From: Aeromicrobium choanae
GTDB taxonomy: Bacteria; Actinomycetota; Actinomycetes; Propionibacteriales; Nocardioidaceae
Assembly (NCBI GenBank): GCA_029265505.1
Contig: JAJUII010000005.1
Location: 1 to 35,695 of the forward strand
Direction: 5' to 3'
DNA length: 35,695 nucleotides
Shown: one piece after another, positions 32,380 through 35,695 of the stretch
Layout: every line of letters starts with the position of its first letter
How positions within the stretch are numbered: position 1 is the stretch's first letter
Made by a program: the position numbers and the translations under genes
Notes under the pieces: generated by a model
Seen by the model: only the letters and a program-made list of their open reading frames with translations
Databases searched by the model: none
What the model was told of the DNA's origin: nothing

Positions 32380-33896
32380 TGCTGCGCGTCGCCGTCATCG
32401 GCAGCGGGGTCGCGGGACTGACCGCGGCACTCGGGGTGACCACCCGCGGCGGTGTCGAGGTGACCGTCGTGTCCAAGGCGCGGCTCGACCGCTCCACCAC
32501 GCACGCGGCCCAGGGCGGCGTCGCCGTCGTGAGCTCGCCGGACGACACTGTCGCGGCCCACGTGGCGGACACGATCGCCGCGGGCGCAGGACTGTGCGAC
32601 GACGAGGCGGTACGGGTGCTGTGCGCCGGCGGGCCCGAGGCGGTCGCGCTGCTCATCGACCGCGGCGTCGAGTTCGACCGCGAGGGCGGGTCGCTCGCCC
32701 GCGGGCTCGAGGCGGCCCACTCGCACGAGCGGATCCTGCACGCCGGCGGCGACGCCACCGGTGCGGCGATCGCGCGCGCCTTGATCGACCGGCTCGACGA
32801 GGCGCCGATCACCGTGCGCGAGAACACCGCGGCCGTCGACGTCGAGGTGACGGCCGGTCGGGTCACCGGGGTGCGCCTGCTCGACGGCGAGAGCCTTCCC
32901 GCCGATGCGGTCGTGCTGGCGACCGGCGGGGCCGGCCAGCTCTTCGGGTGCACCACGAACCCGTCGATCGCGACCGCCGACGGCGTCGCGATGGCGTTGC
33001 GGGCCGGAGCGCTGGTGGCCGACCTGGAGTTCATGCAGTTCCATCCCACGGCGCTCGCCATGCCGGGACATCGGCTCGTCTCGGAGGCCGTCCGCGGTGA
33101 GGGCGCCGTCCTGCTCGACGCCGACGGTCGGCGATTCATGACAGAGGTGCATCCCGACGCCGAGCTGGCGCCGCGTGACGTCGTGGCGCGGGGCATCGCC
33201 GAGCAGATGGCGCGGCAGGCGGGGGCTCCGGTCCGGCTCGATGCGACCCGCCTCGGCGAGCGCTTCCTGGCACGTCGCTTTCCCACGATCGACGCGACGG
33301 TGCGGGCGCACGGACTGGACTGGTCGCGCGAGCCGATCCCCGTCACCCCGGCCGCCCACTACGTCATGGGCGGAGTGCGGACCGACCTGTGGGGGCGCAC
33401 GTCCGTGCCCGGCCTGTTCGCGGTGGGCGAGGTCGCCTGCACCGGCCTGCACGGGGCGAACCGGCTCGCCTCGAACTCGCTGCTGGAGGGCGCGGTCTTC
33501 GGGCACCGGGTGGCCGAGGCGATCCTCGATCCGGGTGTCGCCGGCCTGCCGCAGGAGCCGGATCGACGTCGCTGGGCCGAGCCCCTGGAGCTGGACGCCT
33601 CGCCCGGACCGGAGGCGTTCGGCCGCACCGATCTGCAGCACCTCATGTGGGAGTCGGCCGGACTCGTCCGCGACGCCGACGGGCTGGCCGAGGCGGCCGA
33701 CGTCCTGGCGCACTGGGCCCCGCCCGCCGTCACCGACGCCAAGTCCGCCGAGGACGCCAATCTGTGGCTCGTCGCCCGCGCCGTGGTCGCCTCGGCCGCC
33801 GCACGGCGGGAGTCCCGCGGCGGTCACCACCGTCGCGACGTGCCGAGGACCGATCCCGCATACGCCCGACACTCGACCCTCCGGATGGTGGCCTGA
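32379..33896 (+). CDS. nadB: L-aspartate oxidase
   Basis: 505-residue flavoprotein that oxidises L-aspartate to iminoaspartate, the substrate of NadA. The FAD-binding motif VIGSGVAGLTAALG is at residues 7-20; HAAQGGVAVV, the substrate-loop AAHSHERILHAGGDATG, LEFMQFHPTAL and HYVMGGVRTDLWGRTSVPGLFAVGEVACTGLHGANRLASNSLLEG are diagnostic and separate it from succinate dehydrogenase flavoprotein. C-terminal helical domain shows LQHLMWESAGLVRD. ATG at 32379 shares one base with the nadA stop, and its stop shares one base with nadC. Confidence 0.97.
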   Translation: MLRVAVIGSGVAGLTAALGVTTRGGVEVTVVSKARLDRSTTHAAQGGVAVVSSPDDTVAAHVADTIAAGAGLCDDEAVRVLCAGGPEAVALLIDRGVEFDREGGSLARGLEAAHSHERILHAGGDATGAAIARALIDRLDEAPITVRENTAAVDVEVTAGRVTGVRLLDGESLPADAVVLATGGAGQLFGCTTNPSIATADGVAMALRAGALVADLEFMQFHPTALAMPGHRLVSEAVRGEGAVLLDADGRRFMTEVHPDAELAPRDVVARGIAEQMARQAGAPVRLDATRLGERFLARRFPTIDATVRAHGLDWSREPIPVTPAAHYVMGGVRTDLWGRTSVPGLFAVGEVACTGLHGANRLASNSLLEGAVFGHRVAEAILDPGVAGLPQEPDRRRWAEPLELDASPGPEAFGRTDLQHLMWESAGLVRDADGLAEAADVLAHWAPPAVTDAKSAEDANLWLVARAVVASAAARRESRGGHHRRDVPRTDPAYARHSTLRMVA

Positions 33897-34711
33897 TGCT
33901 CGACCTTCGACAGATCCGTCGCATCGTCGACGTCGCGCTCGACGAGGACGCGCCGCAGGGTGACCTGACCGGTGAGGTGTTCGTCCCGGCCGAGGCCGTC
34001 GCGACCGCCGACCTGGTCGCCCGCGAGGAGGGCGTGTTCGCCGGCGCCGACGTGTTCCGCGTGGCGATGACCGCGATCGACCCTCGGGTCGAGGTCGATC
34101 TCGCCGTGCGTGACGGCGAGCGATTCGCCGCGGGAAGTCGACTGGCGACCGTTCACGGTGCGGCGCGCGCGGTGCTGCGCTGTGAGCGCATCGCCCTCAA
34201 CCTGGTCCAGCGGATGTGCGGCATCGCGACGCTCACCGCCCGGTACGTCGCGGCCGCCGGACCGGACGTGCGCGTCACCGACACCCGCAAGACGACGCCG
34301 GGGCTGCGCGCCCTCGAACGGCACGCGGTGCGGTGCGGCGGGGGCCACAACCATCGCCACGATCTCTCGGCCGCCGTCATGGCCAAGGACAACCACCTCG
34401 CACTGGTCGACGACGTCACCGAGGCGATCCGTGCCGCTCGCGCGCGACTGCCGCACACCGTCCATCTGGAGGTGGAGGTGGACCGGCTCGATCAGATCGA
34501 GCCGGTGCTGGCCGGGGGAGTGGACACGATCATGCTCGACAACTTCACGCTCGAGGACCTGCGCCGCGGCGTGGAGATCGTGGCTGGCCGCGCCCTCGTC
34601 GAGGCGTCCGGCGGCGTCGACCTCGACACGATCGGTGCGATCGCTCGCACCGGCGTCGACCTGATCAGCGTCGGAGCGCTGACTCACGCGGCGCGCAACC
34701 TCGATCTGTGA
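33896..34711 (+). CDS. nadC: Nicotinate-nucleotide pyrophosphorylase (quinolinate phosphoribosyltransferase)
   Basis: 271-residue enzyme that combines quinolinate and PRPP to nicotinate mononucleotide with loss of CO2. Characteristic stretches are EDAPQGDLTGEVFVP, RIALNLVQRMCGIATLT, VRVTDTRKTTPGLRALERHAVRCGGGHNHRHDLS, MAKDNHLAL, LEVEVDRLDQI, IMLDNFTLEDLRRGVEI and EASGGVDLDTIGAIARTGVDLISVGALTH. All PRPP and quinolinate-binding Arg/Lys/His residues of the motifs appear present. ATG shares one base with nadB stop. Its TGA is nested in a GTGA that could start the next gene. Confidence 0.97.
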   Translation: MLDLRQIRRIVDVALDEDAPQGDLTGEVFVPAEAVATADLVAREEGVFAGADVFRVAMTAIDPRVEVDLAVRDGERFAAGSRLATVHGAARAVLRCERIALNLVQRMCGIATLTARYVAAAGPDVRVTDTRKTTPGLRALERHAVRCGGGHNHRHDLSAAVMAKDNHLALVDDVTEAIRAARARLPHTVHLEVEVDRLDQIEPVLAGGVDTIMLDNFTLEDLRRGVEIVAGRALVEASGGVDLDTIGAIARTGVDLISVGALTHAARNLDL

Positions 34712-34728
34712 CTGGACGTGCGCGTGTC

Positions 34729-35695
34729 GTGATCTACCTCGACCTGGCCGCCACCGCGCCCGTGCGCCGTGAGGTGCTCGAGGCCATGTGGCCGTACCTG
34801 ACGCGGGACTTCGGCAACCCGGCGAGCCATCACCAGATCGGCGACGCGGCGCGCCGCGCGATCGAGGACGCCCGTCGTCGGGTCGCGCGGATCTTGGGCG
34901 CCCGGGCCGGCGAGGTCACCTTCACCTCCGGGGGCACCGAGGGTGCGAACACGGCGGTCAAGGGCATCGCCCTGGCCGACCCCCGCGGTCGTCATGTCGT
35001 GGTCGGCGCGGCGGAGCATCCGGCGGTGCTGGAGTCGGCGGCCTGGCTGGGCCGGCTGGGATATCAGATCGACCGGGTACCGGTCGACGCGAGCGGCGCC
35101 GTCACGCCCGAGGCGCTCGCGGCGGTGCTGCGCGACGACACGACCCTGGTCAGTGTCCAGTACGCCAACAACGAGGTCGGCACCGTCAATCCGATCGCCG
35201 AGCTTGCGGCGGTGGCGCGTGAGTGTGGCGTCCCGTTCCACACCGACGCCGTGCAGGCCGGCGGCTGGCTCGACCTGGACGTTCGAGACTTGGGGGTGAC
35301 GGCGTTGAGCCTGAGCGGACACAAGCTCGGCACTCCGCGCGGCAGCGGCGTGCTGTGGATCGACCGCCGTCAGCCGTGGGAGCCTCTGATCCATGGAGGC
35401 GGCCAGCAGGACGGGCGTCGCTCCGGGACCGAGGACGTCGCCGCCGCCGTGGGCGTCGCGACGGCCCTCGAGCGCGGCCACGGCGGCCGCGAGGTCGTCG
35501 CCGCGCGGCGGGATCGGTTCATCGCCGGGATCGAGGCCGGGGTGCCGCGGGCCCGCCTCACCGGGAGCCGCACCGCGCGTCTGCCCGGACACGCCTCATT
35601 CGTCTTTCCCGGTCGCTCGGGGGAGTCGATCCTGGTCGATCTGGAGGCGCGCGGGATCGTCTGCTCGAGCGGGTCCGCCTGCGCGGCCGGCAGCG
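34729..35695 (+). CDS. Cysteine desulfurase (IscS/NifS type), truncated by window end
   Basis: PLP enzyme that removes sulfur from cysteine as a protein persulfide for Fe-S cluster or tRNA thiolation. 322 codons are visible; the C-terminus lies beyond the window. The GTG at 34729 gives the family start MIYLDLAATAPVRREVLEAMW; a longer start at GTG 34708 would overlap nadC by GTGA and add seven residues. The PLP lysine is in LSGHKLGTPRG (Lys199), AEHPAVLE, YANNEVGTVNPI and HTDAVQAGG mark the fold, and the catalytic Cys is in SSGSACAAGS (Cys318). Position after nadABC suggests it serves the NadA cluster; in many actinobacteria a desulfurase also sits downstream of etfBA and before mnmA, so tRNA thiolation is an equal alternative. 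Confidence 0.93.
   Translation, partial: MIYLDLAATAPVRREVLEAMWPYLTRDFGNPASHHQIGDAARRAIEDARRRVARILGARAGEVTFTSGGTEGANTAVKGIALADPRGRHVVVGAAEHPAVLESAAWLGRLGYQIDRVPVDASGAVTPEALAAVLRDDTTLVSVQYANNEVGTVNPIAELAAVARECGVPFHTDAVQAGGWLDLDVRDLGVTALSLSGHKLGTPRGSGVLWIDRRQPWEPLIHGGGQQDGRRSGTEDVAAAVGVATALERGHGGREVVAARRDRFIAGIEAGVPRARLTGSRTARLPGHASFVFPGRSGESILVDLEARGIVCSSGSACAAGS

Overview
The window is compact, very GC-rich DNA with GTG and TTG starts, frequent 1-8 base gene overlaps and few gaps (largest about 200 bases). It carries actinobacterial hallmarks: NucS mismatch endonuclease, an atpC-DUF2550-PduO order, the ImuA'-ImuB-DnaE2 mutasome and an NrtR-led NAD operon. I infer a chromosomal segment of a high-GC actinobacterium, possibly of the Nocardioides/Aeromicrobium group; the family-level guess is weak. 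I see no IS element, prophage, CRISPR array, tRNA or rRNA gene.

Layout. 1-1690: end of the F1Fo ATP synthase operon (atpD partial, atpC) and a DUF2550 membrane protein, then a 41-residue secreted mini-protein. 1936-13202: a carbon-assimilation block centred on the ethylmalonyl-CoA pathway: PduO-type cobalamin adenosyltransferase, ethylmalonyl-CoA mutase (meaA/ecm), 3-hydroxybutyryl-CoA dehydrogenase of unusual domain order, crotonyl-CoA carboxylase/reductase (ccr), an epimerase, acetyl-CoA acetyltransferase and the B12-mutase chaperone meaB. Together these would turn acetyl-CoA into acetoacetyl-CoA, 3-hydroxybutyryl-CoA, ethylmalonyl-CoA and methylsuccinyl-CoA, and supply and protect the adenosylcobalamin the mutase needs. 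The crotonase step could be done by the enoyl-CoA hydratase at 16461. The later enzymes (methylsuccinyl-CoA dehydrogenase, mesaconyl-CoA hydratase, the lyase) are not here. Interleaved are a membrane endonuclease/exonuclease/phosphatase-family protein, nucS with a lipoprotein gene, a zinc-ribbon-like small protein and an alpha/beta hydrolase. 13230-17240: small membrane protein, PH-domain protein, a redox-dead thioredoxin-TPR protein, a GNAT-Nudix fusion, a GNAT acetyltransferase and enoyl-CoA hydratase.

17402-19146: electron transfer flavoprotein etfB-etfA. 19344-24723: an oligopeptide/dipeptide ABC importer (lipoprotein binding protein, two permeases, one fused double ATPase). 24775-30404: the SOS mutasome imuA'-imuB-dnaE2, preceded by a textbook Gram-positive LexA box lying between plausible -35 and -10 elements and overlapping the hairpin that ends the ABC operon. 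30497-35695: nrtR-nadA-nadB-nadC and a cysteine desulfurase (cut by the window end), with two tandem 23-bp palindromes upstream of nrtR that look like its own operators.

Nothing here is a wholly unknown system as far as I can see. The most interesting signals are the compressed terminator/LexA/promoter arrangement before imuA', a 21-codon mini-ORF with a strong ribosome binding site that exactly bridges imuB and dnaE2, the swapped domain order in the 3-hydroxybutyryl-CoA dehydrogenase, the double operator of the NAD operon, and the 41-residue secreted peptide gene.
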